From Parvularculaceae bacterium (lineage in GTDB: Bacteria; Pseudomonadota; Alphaproteobacteria; Caulobacterales; Parvularculaceae), in NCBI GenBank assembly GCA_028280115.1, contig JANQMJ010000009.1:1-64000 (forward strand): a stretch of 64,000 bases of DNA, given 5' to 3'. The translations under genes were made by a program, and so were the position numbers. Positions 8,181 to 16,233 of the stretch are shown piece after piece (position 1 is the first letter of the stretch; each line of letters starts with the position of its first letter). Below the pieces are notes generated by a model. The model made no database searches. It was not told the DNA's origin and saw nothing but the letters and a program-made list of their open reading frames with translations.

Positions 8181-10274
8181 CTAGATCTGTCCGAGGTTTC
8201 TGAGCCTAGTATGGGGGTGAATTTCGTTTTGGGAAAGGACCGTCGTTTGCGGCCGGATCCGTTCGATCACCGACCGGACAAAGGGACGCACGCCGGCGCT
8301 GGTGACGATGGCGGCGGAATGACCCTCCTGGGCGGCGCTTTCGAGCTTGCCCAGCGCCGCGGCGACGAATTCCTGGAGCTTGGAGGGCGCCATGGCCAGC
8401 TGGCGCCGGTTCTCCTCGCCGGTCAGGGCGTCGGTAAAGGCGTCTTCCCAGTCCGACGAGAGGGTCACAATCGGCGTCATGCCGTCGGGGCCCTTGAGCG
8501 CGCCGCATAATTGGCGGGCAAGGCGGGTGCGCACATGCTCGACCAGATAGGTCGTGTTTTGCGATTGCGGCGCGGCTTCGGCGATCGCTTCGAGCACGGT
8601 CGGCAGATCGCGGATCGAGACCTTTTCCCCGAGCAGGGCCTGCAAGACGCGCTGCACCGTGGTCACCGAGGCGACCGACGGGATGAGATCGTTGACCAGA
8701 TTGCGGTGCTTGTCGGGCAGGGCGTCGATGAGTTTCCTGGTCTCGGCGTATGACAAAAGTTCCGGCGCCTCGCCCTTGATGATTTCGGTGAGATGGGTGG
8801 TCAGCACCGTCGCCGCATCGACCACGGTAAAGCCCTTGAGCGAGGCTTCCTCGCGCTGGCTTTCGTCGACCCACATGGCGTCGAGGCCGAACGCCGGCTC
8901 CTTGGTGGGATCGCCGATCAGATTGATCGGCTTGCCGCCGGGATCCATGACCAGGAAATGCCCCGGCCGCAATTCGCCCCGGGCGATCTCCTGCTCCTTG
9001 AGGCGGATGACATATTCGTTGGCGCCGAGCTGCATGTTGTCGAGAATGCGCACCGGCGGCGTCACGAAACCGAGATCGTGGGCGATGGCGCGGCGCACCG
9101 CCTTGACCTGATCGGTGAGCCGGGGCCCCGTATCCGTATGAATGAGCGGCAGCAAGCCGTAGCCGAGCTCGATGCGCAGATCGTCGATCGCCAGCATGCG
9201 GCTCGGATCGTCGTCCAGCGCGGGGGCCTCGGCCCGGTCGGCCTTGGCCGCGGCGGCTGCGGCCGCTTTTTTGCGCTTGCTGATCGTCCAGGCGCCGGCG
9301 CCGACGCCGACGGCAAGCAGGAGAAACGGCGCGAACGGCATGCCCGGCAGGATCGCCATGATGAGCAGAACGCCGGCGACAATCGCGAGCGCCTTGGGAT
9401 ATTCGCCGAGCTGGGCGGCGAGCGCCTTGTCCGCGGCGCCTTCAACGCCCGCCTTGGACACCAGAAGGCCCGCCGAGATGGAAACGATCAGCGCCGGGAT
9501 CTGGCTGACCAGCCCGTCGCCGATGGTCAAAAGCGTATAGGACGCGCCGGCGTCGCTGAGCGTCATGTTCATCTGCATGACGCCGATAATGACGCCGCCG
9601 ATGATGTTGATCAGCGTGATCAGCAAGCCGGCGATGGCGTCGCCGCGCACGAATTTCGAGGCGCCGTCCATGGCCCCGAAAAAGTTCGACTCGTCTTCCA
9701 AGGTTTTGCGCCGCGTGCGCGCTTCGTCTTCGGTGATCAGTCCGGCGGAAAGATCGGCGTCGATCGCCATCTGCTTGCCCGGCATGGCGTCGAGGGAAAA
9801 GCGCGCGGCGACTTCGGCGATGCGGCTCGAACCGCGAGTGATGACGACGAAATTGACGATCACCAGGATCGAGAAAACGATCATGCCGATGACGTAATTG
9901 CCCTGCATGACGAAACCGCCGAAGGCTTCGATGATACGGCCCGCCGCGTCCGGACCCTCATGGCCCTGGGACAGAATGAGCCGCGTCGAGGCGATATTGA
10001 GCCCGAGACGGAACATCGTCGCGATCAAGAGGATCGACGGGAAGGTCGAAAGGTCGAGCGCTTTTTTGGTAAACAGCGCCGTCATCAGGATGGTCACCGA
10101 AAAGGTGATCGATGCGGCCAGCAGAATGTCGAGCAGCCAGCGCGGCGTCGGCAGGATCAACAGCGCGAGAATCGCAATGATCGCCCCGGCGAAAAGAACG
10201 TCGCTGCGCAAGATGTCTTTGAGCCGTGCGGGATTGAGCCAGCTTTTCGGCGTCGTTATCGCGGATTCCGACAT
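8181..10274 (-). CDS. flhA: Flagellar type III export apparatus protein FlhA
   Basis: 697-residue FlhA, the large integral-membrane component of the flagellar export gate. The N-terminal half contains about eight membrane helices with the highly conserved FHIPEP-type region (ATMFRLGLNIASTRLIL, then FVITRGSSRIAEVAARF and DAMPGKQMAIDADL). The C-terminal ~350 residues are the cytosolic chaperone/substrate docking domain (RIELGYGLLPLI, DQVKAVRRAIAHDLGFVTPPVRI). Full length for the family. It precedes flhF by 15 bp and follows a palindromic repeat that separates it from flbD. Probably an early class flagellar gene, though I find no clear promoter motif in the upstream 200 bp. Confidence 0.97.
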   Translation of the reverse strand: MSESAITTPKSWLNPARLKDILRSDVLFAGAIIAILALLILPTPRWLLDILLAASITFSVTILMTALFTKKALDLSTFPSILLIATMFRLGLNIASTRLILSQGHEGPDAAGRIIEAFGGFVMQGNYVIGMIVFSILVIVNFVVITRGSSRIAEVAARFSLDAMPGKQMAIDADLSAGLITEDEARTRRKTLEDESNFFGAMDGASKFVRGDAIAGLLITLINIIGGVIIGVMQMNMTLSDAGASYTLLTIGDGLVSQIPALIVSISAGLLVSKAGVEGAADKALAAQLGEYPKALAIVAGVLLIMAILPGMPFAPFLLLAVGVGAGAWTISKRKKAAAAAAAKADRAEAPALDDDPSRMLAIDDLRIELGYGLLPLIHTDTGPRLTDQVKAVRRAIAHDLGFVTPPVRILDNMQLGANEYVIRLKEQEIARGELRPGHFLVMDPGGKPINLIGDPTKEPAFGLDAMWVDESQREEASLKGFTVVDAATVLTTHLTEIIKGEAPELLSYAETRKLIDALPDKHRNLVNDLIPSVASVTTVQRVLQALLGEKVSIRDLPTVLEAIAEAAPQSQNTTYLVEHVRTRLARQLCGALKGPDGMTPIVTLSSDWEDAFTDALTGEENRRQLAMAPSKLQEFVAAALGKLESAAQEGHSAAIVTSAGVRPFVRSVIERIRPQTTVLSQNEIHPHTRLRNLGQI

Positions 10275-10339
10275 TGCGCGCCCCTTAACCTCTCCCCGTT
10301 GGGGCTATGGGATTCACATAATTGATAGAGTGCGAGATT

Positions 10340-10457
10340 CCTCCCCCGTTTACGGGGGAGGTGTCTGCGAAGCAGACGGAGGGGGTTCGTCTGTCGTTGA
10401 TGTCGCGCAAAAGCCCCCTTCGGCCGCTTCGCGGCCACTTCCCCCGCAAGCGGGGGA
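10340..10457. repeat. Palindromic intergenic repeat, family A (copy 2)
   Basis: Between flhA and flbD. Same build as 1577-1703: CCTCCCCCGTTTACGGGGG hairpin, inner GTCTGCGAAGCAGAC hairpin, GGAGGGGG..CCCCCTTC halves and a final CCCCCGCAAGCGGGGG hairpin. Non-coding; it interrupts an otherwise co-directional flagellar block. Confidence 0.8.
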
Positions 10458-10489
10458 AGAAGAGAAAACGACGTGTAAAGCAAATCATC

Positions 10490-11833
10490 TCACCCCGCCG
10501 CGCGTTCGGCCGCGCCTGGCGGCGGGACGGCGACGCCGTCTTCGGAATATTGCTTGAGCTTGTTGCGCAGGGTGCGGATCGAAATGCCGAGAATGTTCGC
10601 CGCATGGGTGCGGTTGCCAAGACAGTGATCGAGGGTCTGAAGGATCAGATCCTGCTCGACCTGGGCCACCGTGCGGCCGACCATGGCTTCCGGCGCGCCT
10701 TCGCTTTCGGTGGGCGCGGCCCGGCGCATTTGCGATCCGTCGGGCAGGCGGATGGCCTCGGGCTCGATCGCCTCGCCGGCCGCGAGCAGCACTGCGCGGT
10801 GCATGGCGTTTTCAAGTTCGCGCACATTGCCCGGCCAGGGCGAAGCGGCGATGGCGCGCTGCGCGGCTTCGGAAAGCGGCCGATGATCGACGCTGTTAAG
10901 CGCGGCGTATTTGGCGGCGAAGTGCTTGGCGAGGGCGAGAATATCCAGCGGCCGTTCGCGCAGGGGCGGCACGTTGAGATTAACGACGTTCAACCGAAAC
11001 AGAAGATCCTCGCGGAACGATCCTTTTTTGACTTCCTCGGCGAGATCGCGGTTCGACGTGGCGATGACGCGGATATCGACCTTGACGGGCTTGGATCCGC
11101 CGACGCGGTCGATGACGCGTTCCTGCAAGACGCGCAAGAGCTTCGCCTGAAGGCGCACGTCCATTTCCGAAATCTCGTCGAGCAAAAGCGTGCCGCCGTC
11201 GGCTTCTTCGAACTTGCCGATGCGCCGGGCGACGGCGCCGGTGAAGGCGCCTTTTTCATGGCCGAAGAGTTCCGACTCGAGCAGGTTTTCCGGAATCGCC
11301 GCACAGTTGATCGAGATGAACGGCTTGTTGACGCGTTTCGACTTGCCGTGGACATATTTGGCGATGACTTCCTTGCCGACGCCGGATTCGCCGGTGATCA
11401 GGATCGACGCTTCCGAAGCGGCGACCTGATCGGCGAGAGCGATGACTTTCTTCATCGCCGGATCGGCCGCGATCATGTCGCTCGATTCCTCGGAGACGGC
11501 CTCAAGGATCGCCGCGATAAGATCGGCGTCCGGCGGCAGGGGGACATATTCCTTCGCCCCGGCGCGGATCGCAGCGACCGCGGCGTCGGCGTCGGCCTTG
11601 ACGCCGCAAGCCACGACCGGCGCGGCGATGCGTTCAGCCTCGAGCGCGGCGATCAGGCCTTTGACGTCGAGCTTGACGTCGATCATGACGAGGTCCGCGC
11701 CCTGGCCCTTGCGCAAGGCGGCGCGTCCGGAATCGATGGTCGGCGCGAACGCGACCCGTGCGCCGCGGTCCATGGCCATTTTCGCCGCCGCGGAAAGCTC
11801 GCTGGTTTGTCCGCCGATGATCAGGAGGCGCAT
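10490..11833 (-). CDS. flbD: FlbD/FleQ-type sigma-54-dependent flagellar transcription activator
   Basis: 447 residues in three parts. Residues 1-~118 are a receiver-like domain. It keeps a phosphoacceptor-position Asp (LVMIDVK) but lacks the acidic pair near the N-terminus (MRLLIIGGQTSE), as in Caulobacter FlbD. Next is an AAA+ domain with Walker A GESGVGKE, the sigma-54 contact loop GAFTGA, Walker B GGTLLLDEISEM and an arginine-finger region. The C-terminus is a Fis-type helix-turn-helix (QTLDHCLGNRTHAANILGIS). It should activate late flagellar sigma-54 promoters such as those at 19092-19107 and 19230-19245. It follows fliN after a 200-bp spacer occupied by a repeat, so it may have its own promoter. 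Confidence 0.93.
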   Translation of the reverse strand: MRLLIIGGQTSELSAAAKMAMDRGARVAFAPTIDSGRAALRKGQGADLVMIDVKLDVKGLIAALEAERIAAPVVACGVKADADAAVAAIRAGAKEYVPLPPDADLIAAILEAVSEESSDMIAADPAMKKVIALADQVAASEASILITGESGVGKEVIAKYVHGKSKRVNKPFISINCAAIPENLLESELFGHEKGAFTGAVARRIGKFEEADGGTLLLDEISEMDVRLQAKLLRVLQERVIDRVGGSKPVKVDIRVIATSNRDLAEEVKKGSFREDLLFRLNVVNLNVPPLRERPLDILALAKHFAAKYAALNSVDHRPLSEAAQRAIAASPWPGNVRELENAMHRAVLLAAGEAIEPEAIRLPDGSQMRRAAPTESEGAPEAMVGRTVAQVEQDLILQTLDHCLGNRTHAANILGISIRTLRNKLKQYSEDGVAVPPPGAAERAAG

Positions 11834-11876
11834 GACTTTTCTCCTTTTTGTCTTGGTGCGCCGTAAAACAACCCGC

Positions 11877-12002
11877 CCTCATCCTGAGGAGCAAAAATCT
11901 CCTTTGTCCTTCGAGACGGGCCGATAGCGGCTGTTGCGCCAAGATTGAAAGGCGCGCCGGCGGCCCTCCTCAGGATGAGGAGATTTTTGTGTCTCGAAGG
12001 AT
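11877..12002. repeat. Palindromic intergenic repeat, family C
   Basis: Inverted pair around a ~40-bp core: CCTCATCCTGAGGAG...CTTCGAGACG on the left and CTCCTCAGGATGAGG...GTCTCGAAGG on the right. A second copy lies at 25947-26035. It sits between fliN and flbD. Non-coding; similar TTCGAGACG/CATCCTGAGGA elements are widespread in alphaproteobacterial genomes. Confidence 0.8.
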
Positions 12003-12033
12003 CGGCGACGTGAAACAGCATCGACAATGGCTC

Positions 12034-12369
12034 CTAGTGATCGTCCTCGCGCACGATTTCCGTCATCGTGACGCCGAGCGCGCCGTCGACCATGACCAGT
12101 TCGCCGCGGGCGATCAGCCGGTCATTGACGTAAAGGTCGATGGGTTCGCCGACCTTGCGGTCGAGTTCGATGATCGCGCCGTCGCCGAGTTCTTTAAGCT
12201 GGGCGACGTCGATCCTGGTCTTGCCGAGCACGGCGGAAATCTTGACCGGCACGGATTCGATCGAGCGGCTGGCGCGCAGCGCAGGCTGCGCGGGCGCGGC
12301 CGGCGCGTCGGCGAGGTCCGGCAGGTCCGGGGTCTCGGGCCGGTCGGTTTTTTCGGGCAAAGCGCTCAT
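12034..12369 (-). CDS. fliN: Flagellar motor switch protein FliN
   Basis: 111-residue FliN of the C-ring, controlling rotor direction and docking export substrates. A ~40-residue Pro/Ala/Asp-rich N-terminal extension precedes the conserved SpoA core: SVPVKISAVLGKTRIDVAQL, LGDGAIIELDRKVGEPIDLYVN and IARGELVMVDGALGVTMTEIV. This is the standard FliN pattern, including the GEPIDLYVN hydrophobic patch. Start ATG at 12369 overlaps the fliH stop by 4 bases (12366-12369), so it is translated in the fliF-fliG-fliH-fliN operon. FliM is not in this window. Confidence 0.96.
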   Translation of the reverse strand: MSALPEKTDRPETPDLPDLADAPAAPAQPALRASRSIESVPVKISAVLGKTRIDVAQLKELGDGAIIELDRKVGEPIDLYVNDRLIARGELVMVDGALGVTMTEIVREDDH

Positions 12370-12989
12370 GCGTCAGTCTCCCTTGGCGTAGCGGAAAAGG
12401 CGGCGTCGGTTTCGATGCCGGCGAAAATCGCGTCGATCTGGGCGAGCATGTCTTCAAGGCCGCGGGTCATGGCGCCGTCGCGCCAGAGGATGCGGCAATC
12501 GCCCGGCGCGAAATCGCTCGAGCTTTCGACGGTTAAAATCCCTGCCGCGCCGCGCTGGTCGATGGCCTTTTCCAGTTCGGCGATCACCGATTTCGGCGTC
12601 GTATCGCAGACTGCCAATCGCGCCGGCGCCCGGTCAGGGGCGGACATAAGATAGCGCTCCAGAAGAGCGAGGGCGGCCTCGCCATTGTCATGGGCCGCAG
12701 CGCCGACGCAGACTTCCTTGACGATGTCGCGGGCGATGGCGATCAGCGCGACGCTCTGTGCGGCAAGGGCGTCATTGCGCTCGCTCGCGACAGTTTCAAG
12801 CTGCTCGGCGAGCGCGGCGCAGCGCCGCGTCAGTTCGGCCGCTTCGCGGGCCAGACGGCTTTCAAGCGCTTCGGCGCGGCCGGCCTCGCGCGCCGCATCG
12901 ATGTCCGCTTGCGAAAAAGCCGCTTCGGCTTCTGGCGCAGGCGCGTCTTCGAAGTCGTTGAAGTCATATGGTCTGGCGGCGGCTGGCAT
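12366..12989 (-). CDS. fliH: Flagellar assembly protein FliH (FlbE-like)
   Basis: 207-residue regulator of the flagellar export ATPase FliI. It has an acidic/Ala-rich N-terminus (FNDFEDAPAPEAEA), a long helical, coiled-coil-like middle (about 30-95, EALESRLAREAAELTRR), and a C-terminal domain with LIAIARDIVKEVC and CRILWRDGAMTRGLED, the FliH/YscL end pattern. Alphaproteobacterial FliH proteins are divergent, so the assignment rests partly on position: one base after fliG and overlapping fliN by 4 bases. FliI is not in the window. Role: couples ATPase to C-ring during export. Confidence 0.85.
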   Translation of the reverse strand: MPAAARPYDFNDFEDAPAPEAEAAFSQADIDAAREAGRAEALESRLAREAAELTRRCAALAEQLETVASERNDALAAQSVALIAIARDIVKEVCVGAAAHDNGEAALALLERYLMSAPDRAPARLAVCDTTPKSVIAELEKAIDQRGAAGILTVESSSDFAPGDCRILWRDGAMTRGLEDMLAQIDAIFAGIETDAAFSATPRETDA

Positions 12990-12990
12990 G

Positions 12991-14010
12991 TCAGTAAATC
13001 AGCTCTTCTTCGTTGGTCTTGGAAAGATAGATCTCGCCCTGTTCGGCGAGGCGCTTGGCGGTCTCGACGATTTTCTGCTGGGCGAGGTCGACTTCGCGCA
13101 CGCGCACCGGCCCCATAATGTCGATGTCGTCGCGCAGGATCGTCGCGGCGCGTTCCGACATGTTCGAGAAGAAAAGGTTTTTCATCTCGTCGTCCGCGCC
13201 CTTGAGCGCCGTCGCCAGCACGGACTTGTCGAGCTGGCGCAGGAGAATTTGAATGTCGGCCCCGTCGAGGCGCACAAGGTCCTCGAAGACGAACATCAAC
13301 GCCTTGATTTTCTCCGCCGCGGTCGGGTTTTTGGTTTCCAGCGTCTCCATGAAGCGGCGTTCGGTCGGACGGTCGAAATTGTTGAAAATATCCGCCATCG
13401 CCTCATAGGCGTCCTTTTCCGATCCGCGCGACAGCGCCGCCATGAATTCCGTGCGCAAGGTGTCCTCGATCTGATCGAGCACGTCCTTTTGCACCGGGCC
13501 GAGCGCCAGCATGCGGTTCATGACTTCCTCGGCGACCCGTTCGGGCAGGGCGCCGAGCACTTTTGCGGCGTGCTCGGGCGTGATGCGCGACAAGATCACC
13601 GCGACGGTCTGGGGGTGTTCGTTGCGCAGATAGCCGGCCAGCGTGCGTTCGTTCACATTGGCGAGCTTGTCCCACATGGTCCGGCCGGCGGGCCCGCGAA
13701 TGTCGTTTAAAATCGTCGCGACCTTGTCTTCGGGCAGGATGTTGCTGAGAAAACGCCGCGCCGAATCCATCGAGCCGACGATCGATCCCGTTGAAGAAAG
13801 GTTCTTGACGAAGTCGTAAAGCAGGCCCTCCACCACCTCGGCGGTCACCGAACCGAGATTGGTGATGGCGAGAGAAATCTCGCGCAATTCATCTTCGTCG
13901 AACAGTTCCCACAAGGGCTTGCTGTTTTCCTCGCCGAGCGCGAGCATGACGACGGCGGTGCGTTCGGCGCCGTTCAGATCGTTCGGATCGGTGATGGTTT
14001 TCGCCGTCAT
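12991..14010 (-). CDS. fliG: Flagellar motor switch protein FliG
   Basis: 339-residue FliG, the rotor protein that contacts stator MotA and sets rotation. Recognisable segments: LNGAERTAVVMLALGEE at the FliF-binding N-domain, HPQTVAVILSRITPEHAAKVL (EHPQ motif of the middle domain), ALGPVQKDVLDQIEDTL, and the C-terminal torque domain with FVFEDLVRLDGADIQILLRQ and ERAATILRDDIDIMGPVR. I use ATG 14010, which gives a 4-base ATGA overlap with the fliF stop (14007), rather than an in-frame start 18 bp upstream inside fliF. Part of the fliF-G-H-N operon. Length normal. Confidence 0.97.
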   Translation of the reverse strand: MTAKTITDPNDLNGAERTAVVMLALGEENSKPLWELFDEDELREISLAITNLGSVTAEVVEGLLYDFVKNLSSTGSIVGSMDSARRFLSNILPEDKVATILNDIRGPAGRTMWDKLANVNERTLAGYLRNEHPQTVAVILSRITPEHAAKVLGALPERVAEEVMNRMLALGPVQKDVLDQIEDTLRTEFMAALSRGSEKDAYEAMADIFNNFDRPTERRFMETLETKNPTAAEKIKALMFVFEDLVRLDGADIQILLRQLDKSVLATALKGADDEMKNLFFSNMSERAATILRDDIDIMGPVRVREVDLAQQKIVETAKRLAEQGEIYLSKTNEEELIY

Positions 14011-15668
14011 GACGCCTCGCGCATCCAACTGCGCAGGATGCCGGCCGATTCATCCGTATGCGCTTTGACGATTTCCGCGACCTTGGCGATCGAGGAGGCT
14101 TTGACTTGGCCTTCGACCTGGGCGAGGTCGATACGCTGTTCGAGCCCGCCTTCGGGCTGATGGGCGAGCGCCGGGGTTTCTCCGCCGTCGCCGCCGCGCG
14201 GGGCCGGCGCGGCCAGTTGCGGATTCGATTTGGGCGGCGCCAGCATCGGCCGCAGCACAAAGAAGACGAGCCCGAGGGCGATCAGGCCGAGCGCGGCGAG
14301 TTCGGCCAGCCGCATCAGGTCGTCGCGCGCCAGACCTGGCGCGGCGGCGGGCGCGGCGATAGCGGCCGCTTCGGGCAGGGGGCTGAAACGGATGTCGACG
14401 ACGCTGACCTGATCGCCGCGATCGGCGTTAAAGCCGATGGCGGATTTGACCAGCGTGTCGATGCGGGCGAGTTCTTCCGCGCTGCGCGGCGCATAGGCGA
14501 GCGAGCCGTCCGCGGCGGTTTCCGCAACGCCGTTGAGCGCCACGGCGACAGAAAGACGCTTGATGACGAGGCCTTCCTCGCGCACCGCATTGCGCACGGT
14601 CTTGGTGATTTCGTAATTGGTGGTTTCCTCGGTGCGCTGGCTCGTCGAAGTGGCCGGCTGTGCGTTCTGGTCGAGCGGCTGAGCGCCGGGCAGGGCATTG
14701 GCGACGGTCACGCCCTGGGCGCGGGCCGGATCGACGCTGTTTGAGGTTTCCTCGACCGTGGTTGAGGACAGAACGGTCTGGCTGTCCGGATCGACGATTT
14801 CCGAGCTTTCCGTGATGCGGCTGAAATCCATGTCGGCGGCGACTTCGACGCGGACATTTTCCGGACCGACGATGCGGCCGATCATGTCCTCGACGGCGCG
14901 GCGAATGCGCGCTTCGGCGGCGATTTTCTTTTCCTCGACGGACGCGGCCATGGCGTCTTCGCTGTCGCCCTCCGCGCCGGAGGCGAGAAGCTGGCCGCGG
15001 GCGTCGAGCACCGTGACGCGGGCGGGATCGAGCGCCGGCACGGCCGACGCCGTCATATTGACGATGGCGCGCACGGCGCGCGGTTCAAGCCCGCCCGGCG
15101 CGTCGACGACAATCGAGGCCGAAGCGGTCTGGCGCTCCCGCGCGAACAGCTCGCGCTCGGGCATCACCAGATGGACCCGCGCCGAGCGCACGCCGTTAAT
15201 CGCGGTCAAGGTGCGGGCAAGCTCGCCTTCCAGGGCGCGCAACCGGTTGATGTTCTGCTGGAACGCGGTCGCGCCCAGGGTCTGGTTGTCGTCAAAAATC
15301 TCATAGCCGACGCCGCCCCCCGCCGCGATTCCGTCCGCGGCGAGACTGACGCGCAGTTCGGCGACTTTGCCGCGGGGAACCAGGATAGTCGCCCGCGCGC
15401 CGCTGTCGCGCAGCTGATGATCGATTCCGTCCTGTTCCAGCCGGGCGATGATCGGCTGGGCCTCTCCATAGGAAAGATCGGCGTAAAGCACGTTCATGGA
15501 AGGCGCGCCGACACGCGCCATGATCAACGCCATCGCGGCGGCGACGCCGAAGCTGACGCCGAGGATGGTTGCAAGTCGGGCGATCCCGAAAGATCGGACA
15601 AGCTGGAGCAATTCGTTCACGGCGAACCCGCTGGATTTTCCCGCCGCCAGGATGCGCGGCCGTTTCAC
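14007..15668 (-). CDS. fliF: Flagellar MS-ring protein FliF
   Basis: 553-residue inner-membrane protein forming the MS ring. First membrane segment at about residues 30-50 (LATILGVSFGVAAAMALIMARVG). A periplasmic ring-building region follows with LEQDGIDHQLRDSG, ALEGELARTLTAINGVRSARVHLVMPE and the VVDAPGG segment. The second membrane helix is near 458-480 (AALGLIALGLVFFVLRPML), with a cytosolic tail that binds FliG. Order fliF-fliG-fliH-fliN matches Caulobacter. The ATG at 15668 is taken; a shorter form beginning NELLQLVRS is possible. A near-match CtrA box lies ~110 bp upstream, but a terminator sits between. Confidence 0.96.
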   Translation of the reverse strand: MKRPRILAAGKSSGFAVNELLQLVRSFGIARLATILGVSFGVAAAMALIMARVGAPSMNVLYADLSYGEAQPIIARLEQDGIDHQLRDSGARATILVPRGKVAELRVSLAADGIAAGGGVGYEIFDDNQTLGATAFQQNINRLRALEGELARTLTAINGVRSARVHLVMPERELFARERQTASASIVVDAPGGLEPRAVRAIVNMTASAVPALDPARVTVLDARGQLLASGAEGDSEDAMAASVEEKKIAAEARIRRAVEDMIGRIVGPENVRVEVAADMDFSRITESSEIVDPDSQTVLSSTTVEETSNSVDPARAQGVTVANALPGAQPLDQNAQPATSTSQRTEETTNYEITKTVRNAVREEGLVIKRLSVAVALNGVAETAADGSLAYAPRSAEELARIDTLVKSAIGFNADRGDQVSVVDIRFSPLPEAAAIAAPAAAPGLARDDLMRLAELAALGLIALGLVFFVLRPMLAPPKSNPQLAAPAPRGGDGGETPALAHQPEGGLEQRIDLAQVEGQVKASSIAKVAEIVKAHTDESAGILRSWMREAS

Positions 15669-15725
15669 CCGGCAAATTTTGCCCGCCTTGTCGTAAAGAA
15701 ACCGTTTCCCCGGTGCCGCCGATCA

Positions 15726-15758
15726 AGAAAAACCCGCGCACGAATGGCGCGGGCTTTT
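15726..15758 (-). terminator. Intrinsic terminator after sciP
   Basis: CCCGCGC / GCGCGGG hairpin with a 7-base loop. Read leftward it is followed by TTTTTCTT, so it ends sciP transcription; read rightward it is also followed by TTTT. It separates sciP from fliF. Confidence 0.85.
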
Positions 15759-15774
15759 CAGAAGGTGCAAGAAG

Positions 15775-15789
15775 TTAAAGAGATCTTAC
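15775..15789. promoter_or_regulatory. Near-match CtrA box upstream of fliF
   Basis: TTAAAGAGATCTTAC: TTAA-N7-TTAC, 7 of 8 consensus bases, overlapping the sciP stop and ~107 bp before fliF. The intervening sciP terminator would overlap the expected start region, so function is uncertain. Confidence 0.3.
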
Positions 15790-16076
15790 CGGTATTGCTG
15801 CACCCGGGTGGCGCGAAGACCCGGCAAACCGAACTGATCGATCGCTTTTTGCCAGGAAAGAAATTCTTCGACGGTGAGCGTATAACGCTCGCAGGCTTCC
15901 TCGAGCGTCAACAGTCCGCCGCGAACGGCGGCGACGACTTCAGCCTTGCGTCTGATTACCCACCGCTTCGTACTTGGCGGCGGCAGGTCCTTTAATGTCA
16001 GCGGCGTTCCGTCCGGGCCGATTACATACGGCTCTTTGTGGTCGGTTGGCGCTGCGTTGTTCGCGACGACAGTCAT
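15786..16076 (-). CDS. sciP: SciP-like CtrA inhibitor (DUF1153 family)
   Basis: 96-residue protein closely matching the DUF1153/SciP pattern: an N-terminal VIGPDGTPLTLKDLPPP, then a helix-turn-helix-like core TKRWVIRRKAEVVAAVRGG, LTLEEACERYTLTVEEFLSW and a C-terminal FGLPGLRATR. In Caulobacter SciP accumulates after CtrA activity peaks, binds CtrA and represses its promoters, including flagellar ones. Here it sits between flgE and fliF on the same strand as the flagellar genes but as its own unit, with an intrinsic terminator downstream and a near-consensus CtrA box ~60 bp upstream. Length and family match are strong; regulation is inferred. Confidence 0.92.
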   Translation of the reverse strand: MTVVANNAAPTDHKEPYVIGPDGTPLTLKDLPPPSTKRWVIRRKAEVVAAVRGGLLTLEEACERYTLTVEEFLSWQKAIDQFGLPGLRATRVQQYR

Positions 16077-16133
16077 TGGCGCTCCATATCCCCTTGATAC
16101 GCAACCTTTGACTGGACCTTACGCCGTCCGCTT

Positions 16134-16148
16134 TTAAAAAACGGCTAA
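16134..16148. promoter_or_regulatory. Near-match CtrA box upstream of sciP
   Basis: TTAAAAAACGGCTAA on the + strand, i.e. TTAG-N7-TTAA read toward sciP: 7 of 8 consensus bases with exact 7-bp spacing, 58 bp before the sciP start. Agrees with the known CtrA activation of sciP in Caulobacter; not proven here. Confidence 0.45.
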
Positions 16149-16233
16149 GCCTCGTGGTAAAAGCTTCCCTAAGCGGTTGATTATTGGTGAAAAATTGACG
16201 GGCAGATTGTCTCAATACAGAACAATTTTCAAT

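Noticed and set aside
8793..11866. Two ~510-codon + strand frames opposite flhA and flbD
   Set aside because: Antisense shadows of clear flagellar genes with low-complexity translations.
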